Notes under the pieces: generated by a model
Told to the model about the DNA's origin: nothing
Seen by the model: only the letters and a program-made list of their open reading frames with translations
Databases searched by the model: none
NCBI RefSeq assembly: GCF_047872805.1
Contig: NZ_JBLQUK010000001.1
Location: 186,001-250,000, forward strand
Source: Erythrobacter sp047872805
GTDB taxonomy: Bacteria > Pseudomonadota > Alphaproteobacteria > Sphingomonadales > Sphingomonadaceae
DNA: 64,000 nucleotides
Reading direction: 5' to 3'
Shown: in pieces, positions 1 through 7,619 of the stretch
Layout: each line of letters starts with the position of its first letter
Numbering within the stretch: position 1 is the first letter of the stretch
Position numbers and translations under genes: made by a program

Positions 1-690
1 GCCCAGTGGCATGACGGCGACCGCGCCTGCATCTTCGAGCTGTTTGGCGGCGATCGGATCATCGGCGCAATAAACCATCGGCAGGAACCCGTCTTTGGCC
101 AGCACCTCGGTCGCCTTCAACGTCTCGCGCATGTCGGGGTACAGCGTGCGCGCTTCGCCCAGCACTTCGAGCTTGACCAGATCCCAGCCCCCTGCCTCGC
201 GCGCCAGACGTAGCGTCCGCACGGCGTCTTCGCCTGTGAAGCAGCCCGCCGTGTTGGGCAGATAGGTGATCTTCTTGGGGTCGATATAGTCGGTGAGCAT
301 CGGCGCCTTGGGGTCGCTTACGTTAACGCGGCGCACAGCAACCGTGACGATTTCTGCGCCGCTGGCAGCAACAGCGGCGGCGTTCTGCGCAAAATCCTTG
401 TATTTGCCCGTTCCGACAATCAGCCGGGATGAAAAAGTCCGTCCAGCAACGCTCCATGTATCGTCCGGCGCACTCACTTGGTCCCCTCCGCCGACAAAAT
501 GCACGATTTCCAGCGTGTCACCTGCTGCCAATGGCGCAGCCTCAAGCGTGGAGCGCGGGACAATTTCGCCATTGCTTTCCACCGCAACCTTTTGCGGGTC
601 CAGATCGAGTTCGCGGACGAGATCGGCAATCGTCGAAGCCGAAGTGATCCTGAGCTCTCCATTCAAAATGATTTTCTTGTTGTCGGTCAT
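1..690 (-). CDS. thiG: ThiS-ThiG fusion, thiazole synthase (3' part outside window)
   Basis: The minus-strand frame is open from an ATG at 690 to the window edge (230 codons seen). Residues 1 to about 65 form a ThiS-like ubiquitin-fold sulfur carrier ending in a VGGG stretch. The frame then continues without a stop into ThiG, with the family's SSRLIVGTGKY start and the VKLEVLGE segment that carries the lysine forming the imine with deoxyxylulose 5-phosphate. ThiG builds the thiazole ring of thiamine from deoxyxylulose phosphate, dehydroglycine and ThiS thiocarboxylate. The fusion is odd because free ThiS needs its C-terminal Gly-Gly exposed; fused ThiS/ThiG proteins are nonetheless a known annotation class. 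No TPP-riboswitch-like sequence is visible upstream. A sequencing-error join is possible but not suggested, since the linker reads smoothly. Confidence 0.88.
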   Translation of the reverse strand, partial: MTDNKKIILNGELRITSASTIADLVRELDLDPQKVAVESNGEIVPRSTLEAAPLAAGDTLEIVHFVGGGDQVSAPDDTWSVAGRTFSSRLIVGTGKYKDFAQNAAAVAASGAEIVTVAVRRVNVSDPKAPMLTDYIDPKKITYLPNTAGCFTGEDAVRTLRLAREAGGWDLVKLEVLGEARTLYPDMRETLKATEVLAKDGFLPMVYCADDPIAAKQLEDAGAVAVMPLG

Positions 691-760
691 GCTGGCTGAA
701 ATAGAGCCGCTGCGCTGCGGTGCAACCTAAGGTTTTCATTGGGGCCGCAAAGCCGATAGT

Positions 761-1150
761 TCAGAGTGTCGCCCGCGCCCGCAGGTTGAGCAAATGGCCA
801 ATCGACACCAGCGTCACCCCGATAAAGGTCAGCGTGAGTTCGCCGTCACCATGCGGCACCACCAATGCCCCGCCCATGAAAGTCAGCCCCATCACTGCCA
901 CGACGAAAGGCGCAAGATTGCTGTGCTTGAGCGCGCCCCAGCCAATCGCCGCTGCAGCGATAATCAACGCAAGCGCAAGTCCGACGCGGTGAATCTCCGG
1001 TGCCAGCAGAAAATGCCCACCCAGACCCAATCCCGAAACCACAATCACTGTCGCCAGGCAATGCAAAGCGCAAAGGCCAGCGATCCCGATGCCCAAGTGA
1101 TCGAGGCGGCGGCGCCCCTCGGGCCGAATCGGAAAATCTGTCTTTTGCAT
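761..1150 (-). CDS. MerC-domain inner-membrane protein
   Basis: A 129-residue hydrophobic protein with about four membrane helices and a CALHCL motif (Cys27 and Cys31) in the first helix, the metal-binding pair typical of MerC-family proteins. MerC proteins move mercuric ion across the inner membrane, but many chromosomal homologues sit under zinc-responsive regulation and probably handle another metal. No mer genes are nearby. The frame is open much further upstream, but those residues look like antisense of ctaA; the ATG at 1150 begins the MerC-like part. A Zur/Fur-like palindrome lies 19 bp upstream, so metal-dependent repression is likely. The gene reads toward the thiSG fusion, 70 bp away. 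Confidence 0.78.
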   Translation of the reverse strand: MQKTDFPIRPEGRRRLDHLGIGIAGLCALHCLATVIVVSGLGLGGHFLLAPEIHRVGLALALIIAAAAIGWGALKHSNLAPFVVAVMGLTFMGGALVVPHGDGELTLTFIGVTLVSIGHLLNLRARATL

Positions 1151-1168
1151 GGTGACCAGCGCGATATA

Positions 1169-1183
1169 TGTAACATTATCACA
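1169..1183. promoter_or_regulatory. Zur/Fur-like operator upstream of the MerC gene
   Basis: TGTAACATTATCACA is an imperfect palindrome (TGT and ACA ends, five of seven half-site positions symmetric) that, with flanking AAAT, resembles the AAATGTTATANTATAACATTT pattern of proteobacterial Zur boxes. It ends 19 bp before the MerC ATG on the minus strand and lies 52 bp before the ctaA start on the plus strand, so it could control either. The Zur assignment is inferred from resemblance only. Confidence 0.45.
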
Positions 1184-1234
1184 TTTCGCAAGACCCGAAG
1201 CCTGCGGGCGCAATTGTGCTGAACGCATCGCAGA

Positions 1235-2365
1235 TTGCAGCAAACGGGCTTGCCAGCGGCGGCTTCGCGGCACATTGACGCGGCTGTTATGGAATCCGCA
1301 GCCCTTCAGGCCGATCTGCACCGTGCGGGGCAAACCGTTGCTCGTCCGCTGGCGATTGCCCGATGGCTTGAACTGGTGGCGGCGTTTGTCATCATCATCG
1401 TGCTCGTCGGCGGGATCACGCGGCTTACCGAAAGCGGGCTTTCGATCACCGAGTGGGAACTCGCAACCGGCATTCTCCCGCCTTTGACAGAAACGGCGTG
1501 GATGGCGGAATTTGCCAAGTATCAGGCAACGCCAGAATACCGGCTTGAGGCGGGTCTGGCCGGAATGACCCTTTCCGATTTCAAATTCATATATTTTTGG
1601 GAATGGTTTCACCGGCTGCTCGCACGGACGGTGGGCCTGATCTATGCGCTGCCGCTCGTTTGGTTTTGGATGAGGGGGGTAATTCCTGCCGGCTTCAAGG
1701 TAAGATTGATCGCGCTGCTCGGTCTGGGCGGGCTTCAGGGGCTGTTTGGCTGGCTGATGGTGCAATCAGGGTTGGTCGGAGACATGACCGATGTCAGCCA
1801 TTTCCGCCTGTCGCTCCATCTGTTGACAGCCTTGCTGCTGCTCGCTGCGCTTGTCTGGACGGCGCGCGACATGCGCCGAATTGCGCGCGACCCTGGTGCG
1901 GGTCCCGCGCCGCTCACTCGGCAATCGGCGCTGGTTGCGGCGGTGCTTTTCATCCAGCTTTTGCTCGGCGCTTGGGTCGCGGGGTTGAACGCGGGCCATG
2001 CCGCATATGACTGGCCCTTGATGAACGGCCGATTGGTGCCCGAGTTTTCTTCCGCGCGCGGGGCGTTATGGACGCTTACCCATGATCCGTTCCTTCTGCA
2101 TTTCCTCCACCGCTGGTGGGCTTGGGTCGCGGTTATTGCGCTGGTTTACCTCGCCCGGCGCGTGCGCAAGTCAGATCGGCGCGCTTCGGTCGCATTGCAT
2201 AGCGCGTTTGGCGTGATGGTCTTGCTGGGCATCGCCACGGTTTTGACACAGGTTGAATTGTGGATTGCTGCCGCGCATCAACTTAATGGGGCGCTGCTGG
2301 TCGCCTGCACCGCTTGGGCCATGCATAGCGACGGAGTTTTGCAGCAATCCCGGACACCGAAATGA
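1235..2365 (+). CDS. ctaA: heme A synthase, COX15/CtaA type 2
   Basis: A 376-residue multi-spanning membrane protein that oxidises the C8 methyl of heme O to give heme A for aa3-type cytochrome oxidases. Visible hallmarks are the N-terminal GGITRLTESGLSITEW segment and heme-ligand histidine motifs EWFHR, SHFRLSLHL, LHFLHRWWAW and AHQLNGA, in the order expected for the two four-helix halves. Length fits the alphaproteobacterial COX15-like group. The start is uncertain: neither the ATG at 1235 nor the in-frame ATG at 1289 has a clear Shine-Dalgarno sequence. Its stop overlaps the cutA start by ATGA, so the two are translationally coupled. Confidence 0.93.
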   Translation: MQQTGLPAAASRHIDAAVMESAALQADLHRAGQTVARPLAIARWLELVAAFVIIIVLVGGITRLTESGLSITEWELATGILPPLTETAWMAEFAKYQATPEYRLEAGLAGMTLSDFKFIYFWEWFHRLLARTVGLIYALPLVWFWMRGVIPAGFKVRLIALLGLGGLQGLFGWLMVQSGLVGDMTDVSHFRLSLHLLTALLLLAALVWTARDMRRIARDPGAGPAPLTRQSALVAAVLFIQLLLGAWVAGLNAGHAAYDWPLMNGRLVPEFSSARGALWTLTHDPFLLHFLHRWWAWVAVIALVYLARRVRKSDRRASVALHSAFGVMVLLGIATVLTQVELWIAAAHQLNGALLVACTAWAMHSDGVLQQSRTPK

Positions 2366-2691
2366 ACGGGGCGCTGGCCGCGCTCGTCTGGTGCCCGTTC
2401 CCCGATGCCGCATCTGCGCGTCTCGCTGCGGAACAATTGCTTGCAGACGGGTTGATCGCTTGTGCCAATATTCTGCCAGAGGTTGAATCGCTCTTTGCTT
2501 GGGAAGGGCAGATTTCCGCTGCGCGCGAAACCGCCGTCATGTTCAAAACAAGTTCGGGCAAGCTGGCCACGTTGATCTCGCGGTTGGGAGAGCTGCATCC
2601 CTATGATGCACCGTCAATTATCGGATGGTGTTGCGATGCTGCGCATCCGGCCACTATGAATTGGTTAGGCGACACGCTTGGCGACACCTGA
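2362..2691 (+). CDS. cutA: divalent-cation tolerance protein CutA
   Basis: A 109-residue PII-like small protein with the CutA signature order: CANI after the first helix, an FAWEG turn, a conserved ETAVMFKTS strand, then HPYDAPSII and a C-terminal MNWL. CutA forms tight trimers; the name comes from copper tolerance in E. coli, but the molecular function is not settled. Its ATG overlaps the ctaA stop (ATGA). The pairing with heme A synthase hints loosely at copper/cytochrome oxidase supply, but CutA genes occur in many contexts. Confidence 0.88.
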   Translation: MNGALAALVWCPFPDAASARLAAEQLLADGLIACANILPEVESLFAWEGQISAARETAVMFKTSSGKLATLISRLGELHPYDAPSIIGWCCDAAHPATMNWLGDTLGDT

Positions 2692-2737
2692 TTGAAGCGC
2701 ATAGCGCGTCGATCGTGCAACAAGAGGGATGAAAACG

Positions 2738-3463
2738 ATGGCGCTATCCCGCCGCGCTGTGATTAGATCAGGCGTCATTCTGGGTTGCGCGGGCGCGGTT
2801 GCCTTGTGGCCGCGCCGCGGGGTGGCGATGGCGCGCGTGCCTATACCCGAACGGCCCATGCGGCTTTTGCGGCGGCTAGAACGAAGCCTGATCGGAACAG
2901 AACGGCTGATCGTCACCAGAGAATGGCGCGTCGAGTTCCGCGATGAAGGAGACGTCATAGCGATTGGCGGCGTTCAGATCGACGCGCAGGTCGCTGCGCC
3001 CGAATCGCTGGCGCCGCTGGCGGCGATAGAACAATCGCGGTCAACCGCAGATATGTGGCCGATCATGCTTTCAAGCGAAGGGATGATCGTCGCCGCCGGG
3101 GCTGACACAATTCAAGCCGATCTGGCTGCCGCGCTCAGAGAAGCGGAGAAGATCATTGCAGAGCGCGGCGCGGCTGCGGCGCAGCAAGCGGCCCATCGAC
3201 AATTCCTGCGAGAGCTGGAGCGTGCGCGGACGACGCTGCTTGATCGGTTGCCAGACGATTTGTTCTTTCCCTCCGGAAAGCCCATGCGGATGGTTCGTCC
3301 AATCGAGTTGCCTGGCGGACTGACGGGTGAATTTGAAGTGTCGTATGATGCCATTCCCGCAATTGAACACGGCTGGTTGAGCCGCGCTGAAAGACGCATC
3401 ACAACCCGCATTGGGCAGTCCGAACAACTTGCAATCGAGCAGTGGGAATTGTCTGAATTGTAG
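2738..3463 (+). CDS. exported protein of unknown function, Tat-type signal
   Basis: I do not recognise this 241-residue protein. It starts LSRRAVIRSG followed by a hydrophobic stretch, which reads as a twin-arginine export signal, with a likely cleavage around residues 28-32. The remainder is soluble and Arg/Glu-rich, with an alpha-helical, possibly coiled-coil segment at about 125-165 (many Ala, Glu, Arg). An ATG also exists at 2729, but AGAGGG abuts it directly, whereas it lies 9 nt before the ATG at 2738, so the second start is preferred. The gene stands alone between cutA and the rplM leader. A Tat signal suggests a folded or cofactor-bearing periplasmic protein. Confidence 0.6.
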   Translation: MALSRRAVIRSGVILGCAGAVALWPRRGVAMARVPIPERPMRLLRRLERSLIGTERLIVTREWRVEFRDEGDVIAIGGVQIDAQVAAPESLAPLAAIEQSRSTADMWPIMLSSEGMIVAAGADTIQADLAAALREAEKIIAERGAAAAQQAAHRQFLRELERARTTLLDRLPDDLFFPSGKPMRMVRPIELPGGLTGEFEVSYDAIPAIEHGWLSRAERRITTRIGQSEQLAIEQWELSEL

Positions 3464-3526
3464 CTGGAGAAGATGCCGCCTGGGCCTATGGTATTATTAT
3501 ACCTCCTCGCAAACCCCCGGTTTTTG

Positions 3527-3641
3527 TTGACTTGCGGCGTATGGTTCGACAAATGCGCGCTTTCCGCTGCCGATTCTCCTTTCCGCCGGACATCGGCCGG
3601 CATCACATTCACTCAACCCTTTGGTTCAAGGACGTTCAGCC
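3527..3641 (+). promoter_or_regulatory. rplM-rpsI promoter candidate and structured leader
   Basis: A TTGACT at 3527-3532 could be a -35 element with a weak CAAATG 17 bp downstream as -10. The transcribed leader then holds alternative hairpins: GCCGG 3585-3589 with CCGGC 3597-3601, or GCCGAT 3569-3574 with ATCGGC 3592-3597, which are mutually exclusive. L13 operons in several bacteria carry autoregulatory leaders; whether this is one cannot be told from the sequence. An AAGGA ribosome-binding site precedes the ATG at 3642. Confidence 0.35.
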
Positions 3642-4121
3642 ATGAAGGCTATCAGCAGACAGACCCGGTCGATAAAGCCGGCCGAGGTCGAAAAGAAATG
3701 GCATCTGGTTGATGCAGACGGCCTGGTTGTCGGTCGCCTCGCGACGATTATTGCCAATCACCTGCGCGGCAAGCACAAGCCGAGCTACACCCCGCATGTC
3801 GATTGCGGCGATCACGTGATCGTCATCAATGCGGACAAGGTGAAGTTCACCAGCAACAAGGCGACCAAAAAAGTCTATTACCGGCACACCGGTCACCCCG
3901 GCGGTATCAAGGAAACAACCCCTGCCAAGATTCTGGAAGGCAAGTTTCCAGAGCGCGTGCTTGAAAAAGCGGTTGAACGCATGGTTCCGCGCGGTCCTCT
4001 GGGCCGGGTGCAGATGAAAGCGCTGCACCTGTATAATGGCACTGAGCATCCGCATGACGGTCAAGCCCCCACGGTGCTCGACGTCGCCTCCATGAATCGC
4101 AAGAACAAGGTCAATTCGTAA
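3642..4121 (+). CDS. rplM: 50S ribosomal protein L13
   Basis: A 159-residue protein with the complete L13 pattern: KKWHLVDADGLVVGRLA near the N-terminus, the GDHVIVINADKV strand, KVYYRHTGHPGG, and MVPRGPLGR followed by LYNGTEHPH. L13 is an early-assembly protein binding 23S rRNA. The annotated start is the ATG at 3642 because it matches the family N-terminus and has AAGGA upstream; the frame is open seven codons earlier. Length is slightly above the E. coli protein (142), with a normal alphaproteobacterial C-terminal tail. The stop codon overlaps the rpsI start by one base (TAATG), giving the usual L13-S9 operon. Confidence 0.97.
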   Translation: MKAISRQTRSIKPAEVEKKWHLVDADGLVVGRLATIIANHLRGKHKPSYTPHVDCGDHVIVINADKVKFTSNKATKKVYYRHTGHPGGIKETTPAKILEGKFPERVLEKAVERMVPRGPLGRVQMKALHLYNGTEHPHDGQAPTVLDVASMNRKNKVNS

Positions 4122-4675
4122 TGGTTAGCGAAAACTCTGGCGAAACCCCTGCCGCAACGGGCACGGTTTCCGATCTTGCCGATCTGAAGAATATTGCAGG
4201 CGATGCTCCTGCTGCGGACGCGGCGCAAATTGCGCTGAACCAGGCGGCTCAGCCATCGGCGCCGCTGCGTCAGCAGGAACTTGACGCACAGGGCCGCGCT
4301 TATGCTACCGGTCGCCGGAAAGATGCGACCGCTCGCGTCTGGGTCAAGCCGGGGACCGGCAAGGTCATCGTTAATGGCCGGGATCAGGAAGTGTATTTTG
4401 CCCGGCCGACGCTGCGCCTTATCATCGATCAGCCCTTCTCGATCACCGATCGTCAGGGTCAGTATGATGTGATCGCCACAGTAAAGGGCGGCGGACTTTC
4501 GGGTCAGGCCGGTGCGGTCAAGCATGGCATCAGCCAGGCGCTGACCAAATATGAACCGGAACTGCGCGGCGTCGTGAAGGCTGCTGGTTTCCTGACCCGC
4601 GACAGCCGCGTGGTGGAACGCAAGAAATATGGCCGCGCGAAGGCCCGCAAGAGCTTCCAGTTCTCCAAGCGTTAA
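4121..4675 (+). CDS. rpsI: 30S ribosomal protein S9 with N-terminal extension
   Basis: The last ~125 residues are canonical S9: YATGRRKDATARVWVKPG, the GGGLSGQAGAVKHGISQAL region, and the basic tail ending in SFQFSKR that reaches the ribosomal P site. About 55 residues precede this, rich in Ala, Asp, Pro and Gln and probably disordered. Comparable extensions occur in Sphingomonadales S9 proteins, but their role is not known. The ATG overlaps the rplM stop, and a strong rho-independent terminator follows 28 bp after the stop, closing the two-gene operon. Confidence 0.96.
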   Translation: MVSENSGETPAATGTVSDLADLKNIAGDAPAADAAQIALNQAAQPSAPLRQQELDAQGRAYATGRRKDATARVWVKPGTGKVIVNGRDQEVYFARPTLRLIIDQPFSITDRQGQYDVIATVKGGGLSGQAGAVKHGISQALTKYEPELRGVVKAAGFLTRDSRVVERKKYGRAKARKSFQFSKR

Positions 4676-4703
4676 ACCGGCCGCAAATCCGGCAAATAAA
4701 GAG

Positions 4704-4736
4704 GGCGGCCTTCGGATGCGAAGGTCGCCTTTTTTA
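4704..4736 (+). terminator. rho-independent terminator of rplM-rpsI
   Basis: Arm GGCGGCCTTCG (4704-4714), loop GATG, arm CGAAGGTCGCC (4719-4729, one G-U pair), then a run of seven T. It sits 28 bp after the rpsI stop. Confidence 0.9.
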
Positions 4737-4753
4737 TTGGCGCACTTTGTCTG

Positions 4754-4951
4754 TCAGCGTTGCAGCAGCAAAATACCCCAGAACAGGCCGGTCCCGGCCA
4801 GAAATACCGGCCACGACCAATAAATCTTCATATCGCCGAGCGCCATGGAATGGATAGCGAGTTGTCCGGCGCTCGTTCCTTGCGAGCCGATGACAAGGGA
4901 AAGGCAGCCGGTGATGACTGCGGCAAAACCCATCGCTTTGAGCAGGTCCAT
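4754..4951 (-). CDS. small two-helix membrane protein
   Basis: Unrecognised 65-residue protein with two predicted membrane helices (about residues 5-22 and 45-62) joined by a short polar loop. The ATG at 4951 is chosen over an earlier in-frame start because GGAGG lies 8 bp before it. It is convergent with rpsI across the terminator and lies 115 bp downstream of the phosphoesterase gene on the same strand. Nothing in the sequence indicates a function. Confidence 0.5.
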   Translation of the reverse strand: MDLLKAMGFAAVITGCLSLVIGSQGTSAGQLAIHSMALGDMKIYWSWPVFLAGTGLFWGILLLQR

Positions 4952-5066
4952 CGAACGTCCTCCAACTGGTGTGCGCGTCTCACCTGCGAATTGCGCGCCC
5001 CAGTTTATCGCAAATAATCTCTTAACAGAGATCAGCGAAGCAGGGTTAAGGCCCGCCCGGCCCATC

Positions 5067-5819
5067 CTAACGCAATGCGGAGGTCAGTTCGCGCAGTTCG
5101 GTGGTCATTGCGCCGCCGCGCTGACAGGTGATGACCCGATAAGACGGCGGCGCATCGCCGCGCAGCCGCGTCGACAAGGTTCCGGCGCCAATCATTCTGG
5201 CGCTGTGTCCGCCGCTCTCCCGGAGTTCGTCAAAAGGCACATGAACATGGCCCGTCAGCACCGCATCGGCCCCAGCCTCCGCAATCGCCGCAAAGGCCCG
5301 GTTGCCTCTGATGGTCGGGTTGCGCGCCTTCCCCTCCGGTCCCAGCAAAGGATGATGTGCGGTGACGATCACGTGACGCGGATCGCTGCGCAGGCAAGCC
5401 AGACGCTTCAACGTGGTGCTCAGCGCACGGGGCGTGACGACGCCATCTGACCACGGAAATCGGCGCTGCGCCCGGACGGTTGTCCTGAGCGAGACCAGCA
5501 CCACATCTTCGCTTTCGAACGGCGACACGACCCGGCGCGCCAAACGGCGATATCGGCGATAGGGATCTGCAAACCGTTCAAACAGGTTGTAATAGGGCAT
5601 GTCGTGATTGCCCGGTTCAAGCACCACCGGCACCCCGAGCCCTTCAAACCATGCCGCCGCCGCCGCATATTCGCTGTGCTTGGCGCGCTGGGTAAGGTCG
5701 CCGGTGCAGATCAGCGCGTCGGGTGTCTCGGCGGAGATCGCGCGCTCCACGCTGGCAAGCGCGGCGCGGTTTTCGGCCCCGAAGTGAATATCGCTGACGT
5801 GAAACAGGCGCGTGGTCAT
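5067..5819 (-). CDS. calcineurin-like metallophosphoesterase
   Basis: A 250-residue cytoplasmic protein with the full metallophosphoesterase motif set: DIHFG near residue 10, GDLT, GNHD, AHHP and GHVHVPF. These provide the ligands for a two-metal centre. The family includes cyclic-nucleotide phosphodiesterases (CpdA/Icc-like), nucleases and protein phosphatases; the order and spacing resemble the Icc/CpdA-like subgroup, but the substrate cannot be told from sequence. It is a single gene, with a membrane-protein gene upstream on the same strand. Confidence 0.9.
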   Translation of the reverse strand: MTTRLFHVSDIHFGAENRAALASVERAISAETPDALICTGDLTQRAKHSEYAAAAAWFEGLGVPVVLEPGNHDMPYYNLFERFADPYRRYRRLARRVVSPFESEDVVLVSLRTTVRAQRRFPWSDGVVTPRALSTTLKRLACLRSDPRHVIVTAHHPLLGPEGKARNPTIRGNRAFAAIAEAGADAVLTGHVHVPFDELRESGGHSARMIGAGTLSTRLRGDAPPSYRVITCQRGGAMTTELRELTSALR

Positions 5820-5889
5820 GACGCTTCTGCCAAAGCGAGATTGGCAGAAAAGCGCAATGCAAATCGGGGCCGGTTGCGGACCATGGCCG

Positions 5890-6297
5890 CTAGATTCGCC
5901 CGCTCAATATCAGCCAGGCAGAAAGCGCATTGAGCGCGCTATAAAATCCGTATGCCCATACCAGCCCCTCCCAGCCATTGGCGGCAAGCAGCATGGCTGC
6001 GAGCAGAACCAGAAACTCCGCCACCAATGTCAGCCGTCCGCCAAGCGATTGGACAAAGCCCGGCATCTGCCCAACCAGCGGATGTCCGCTATCGAGCACC
6101 GCCTGATGCAAGGCGAAATTACCCACGCCAAGAAAGAACATGATCGAAAGCGCCAGAATCATGAATGACAGTATGGCGTAATCGCACGTCGGTTGAAATG
6201 CGCGCTTTGTCGGGGTGACTTGACCATCGGTCATCCTGCGCGTCGTCAATCGACCATCGGCAATAGGTTGGTCGACCACCAGATGACCGCCCGGCAT
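5890..6297 (-). CDS. small integral membrane protein
   Basis: Unrecognised 135-residue protein with about three hydrophobic helices (roughly residues 42-60, 88-106 and 111-130). The start is uncertain: 6297 has a weak GGG upstream, and an in-frame ATG at 6234 would remove a polar 21-residue leader. It lies 70 bp upstream of the metallophosphoesterase, so co-transcription is possible, and is divergent from the UrcA gene. Confidence 0.5.
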   Translation of the reverse strand: MPGGHLVVDQPIADGRLTTRRMTDGQVTPTKRAFQPTCDYAILSFMILALSIMFFLGVGNFALHQAVLDSGHPLVGQMPGFVQSLGGRLTLVAEFLVLLAAMLLAANGWEGLVWAYGFYSALNALSAWLILSGRI

Positions 6298-6405
6298 TGG
6301 TGCCCTATCTCTCTAACACAGCAAGGCGGATGACTTACCCCGCTCTTTCAAAAGAGAGTTCGAACCCCGACGAACGCCGCCGCCCTTGCCAGCAGGAGAG
6401 AAACC

Positions 6406-6714
6406 ATGAAGTCCCTAGCAATTGCCACTGCCGCCCTTGGCCTCATTATGACCACTTCCCCGGCGCTTGCCGACCCGCAAGAGCGAGTGTCTCAGAACGT
6501 CAGCATCGCTGGTATCGATCTGGACACGGCCGAGGGTCAGCGGATGCTCGAACAGCGGATTGACCGCGCCGCGCGCGAAGTCTGCCGCGTCAATCATATC
6601 AACACCGGCACCCGCATTCCAAGCCATGCAGCGCGCGAATGCGCTGCCAAGGCCCGCGGCAGCGCGCGGCAGCAGGTCGCCGCAATCATCGAAAACCAGC
6701 GGCGCGGCGGTTAA
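6406..6714 (+). CDS. UrcA-family secreted small protein
   Basis: A 102-residue protein with a signal peptide (MKSLAIATAALGLIMTTSPALA, cleaved about residue 22) and a mature domain with the UrcA pattern: a VSIAGIDLDTAEGQRML strand-helix start, then RAAREVC and a second Cys in AARECAAKA, consistent with one disulfide. UrcA proteins are abundant in Caulobacterales and Sphingomonadales; their role is unknown. A good AGGAG lies 8 bp before the ATG, and a strong terminator follows, so it is a single-gene transcript. Confidence 0.85.
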   Translation: MKSLAIATAALGLIMTTSPALADPQERVSQNVSIAGIDLDTAEGQRMLEQRIDRAAREVCRVNHINTGTRIPSHAARECAAKARGSARQQVAAIIENQRRGG

Positions 6715-6754
6715 ACTGCGTTCAAACCCTGCGCCCATGAAAAGCGCAGACATT

Positions 6755-6799
6755 GCGGCTCGAACCCTTTCCAGTCCCTGGGGTTCGGGCCGCTTTTTT
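6755..6799 (+). terminator. rho-independent terminator of the UrcA gene
   Basis: Arms GCGGCTCGAACCC (6755-6767) and GGGTTCGGGCCGC (6781-6793) pair with a single T-G wobble, followed by six T. It lies 40 bp after the UrcA stop and just beyond the 3' end of the convergent response-regulator gene. Confidence 0.88.
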
Positions 6800-6837
6800 G
6801 TCAGATCCGGCGGAATTGCGGGGGTTGGCGCGGCGAT

Positions 6838-7605
6838 TCAGCGGCCCGCCATCGCCTTTACCCGCGAAAGATAGGTCCGCCCGATCCGCAGCGCCTCGCC
6901 ATTTTGCAGCTCTGCCGACCACACGCCCAGCCCGTCATGGCGCAGCCCGCGAATATTGTCGCGCCGCAGGATTGTCGACCGGTGTATGCGGATGAATTGT
7001 TCAGGATCGAGCCGGGCTTCCAAACCGGCGATGGTTTGCAGTAGCAGGTAAGAGCGCGCCGTTTCACCGGTTTCGCCCTGATCGCCCACATGCAGGCGCA
7101 CATAATCACGCTCGGCATCGATTTGATGAACGCTGCTGACAGCAATCCGCAGCAATTCAGAACGGTGCGGCACCCATAGCTCGTCGAGCCATTTGCCCGG
7201 CGCGGGTTTGCGGTCTCCGCGCCGCGAAACCGCTCTTTCGATGGCCCGTTCGAGCCGGTCCGCCGACACCGGTTTCAGAACATAGTCGATCGCCTCCAGA
7301 TCAAAGGCCTCGACGGCAAAATGATCATGCGCAGTGACAAAAATGACCGCTGGCGGGTTGCGTTGCTCGGAATATTTGCGCGCGACACCCAAGCCATCCA
7401 GTTCGGGCATGGTCATGTCCAGCAGCACCAGATCGGGCTCCAGCTTTTCGGTCAGCCGCAACGCCGCCGCGCCGTCGCTGGCGGTCCCGACCACTTGAAT
7501 GGCGGGGAGCTCGGCGCAAATTACCTGAATGCGCTCCACCGCGAGCGGCTCGTCATCGACGATCAGGGTGCGGAGCGGGGGAAGTTCAGTGCCGGTTTCA
7601 GTCAT
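6838..7605 (-). CDS. LytTR-family response regulator
   Basis: A 255-residue regulator. Residues 11-130 form a receiver domain with the acidic pair in VDDEP, phospho-acceptor Asp63 (LLDMTMP) and the lysine in DYVLKPV. The C-terminal ~100 residues match a LytTR DNA-binding domain, including the FIRIHRSTI strand. It presumably takes phosphate from the kinase encoded immediately upstream. The kinase stop overlaps a TTG at 7623, but the ATG at 7605 has AGG 6 bp upstream and starts a normal-length protein, so it is preferred. No target site is recognisable. Confidence 0.88.
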   Translation of the reverse strand: MTETGTELPPLRTLIVDDEPLAVERIQVICAELPAIQVVGTASDGAAALRLTEKLEPDLVLLDMTMPELDGLGVARKYSEQRNPPAVIFVTAHDHFAVEAFDLEAIDYVLKPVSADRLERAIERAVSRRGDRKPAPGKWLDELWVPHRSELLRIAVSSVHQIDAERDYVRLHVGDQGETGETARSYLLLQTIAGLEARLDPEQFIRIHRSTILRRDNIRGLRHDGLGVWSAELQNGEALRIGRTYLSRVKAMAGR

Positions 7606-7619
7606 GGCGCGCCTATGGG

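Noticed and set aside
691..760. TPP riboswitch before the thiSG gene
   Set aside because: The 70-bp gap has no THI-box consensus and is too short for the full aptamer.
1151..1765. N-terminal extension of the MerC reading frame
   Set aside because: The residues are antisense of ctaA, without family similarity, and would cover the putative operator; the ATG at 1150 fits MerC length.
3810..3823. Perfect palindrome CGATCACGTGATCG in rplM
   Set aside because: It falls in strongly conserved codons of L13 and has no partner sites nearby; likely coincidence.
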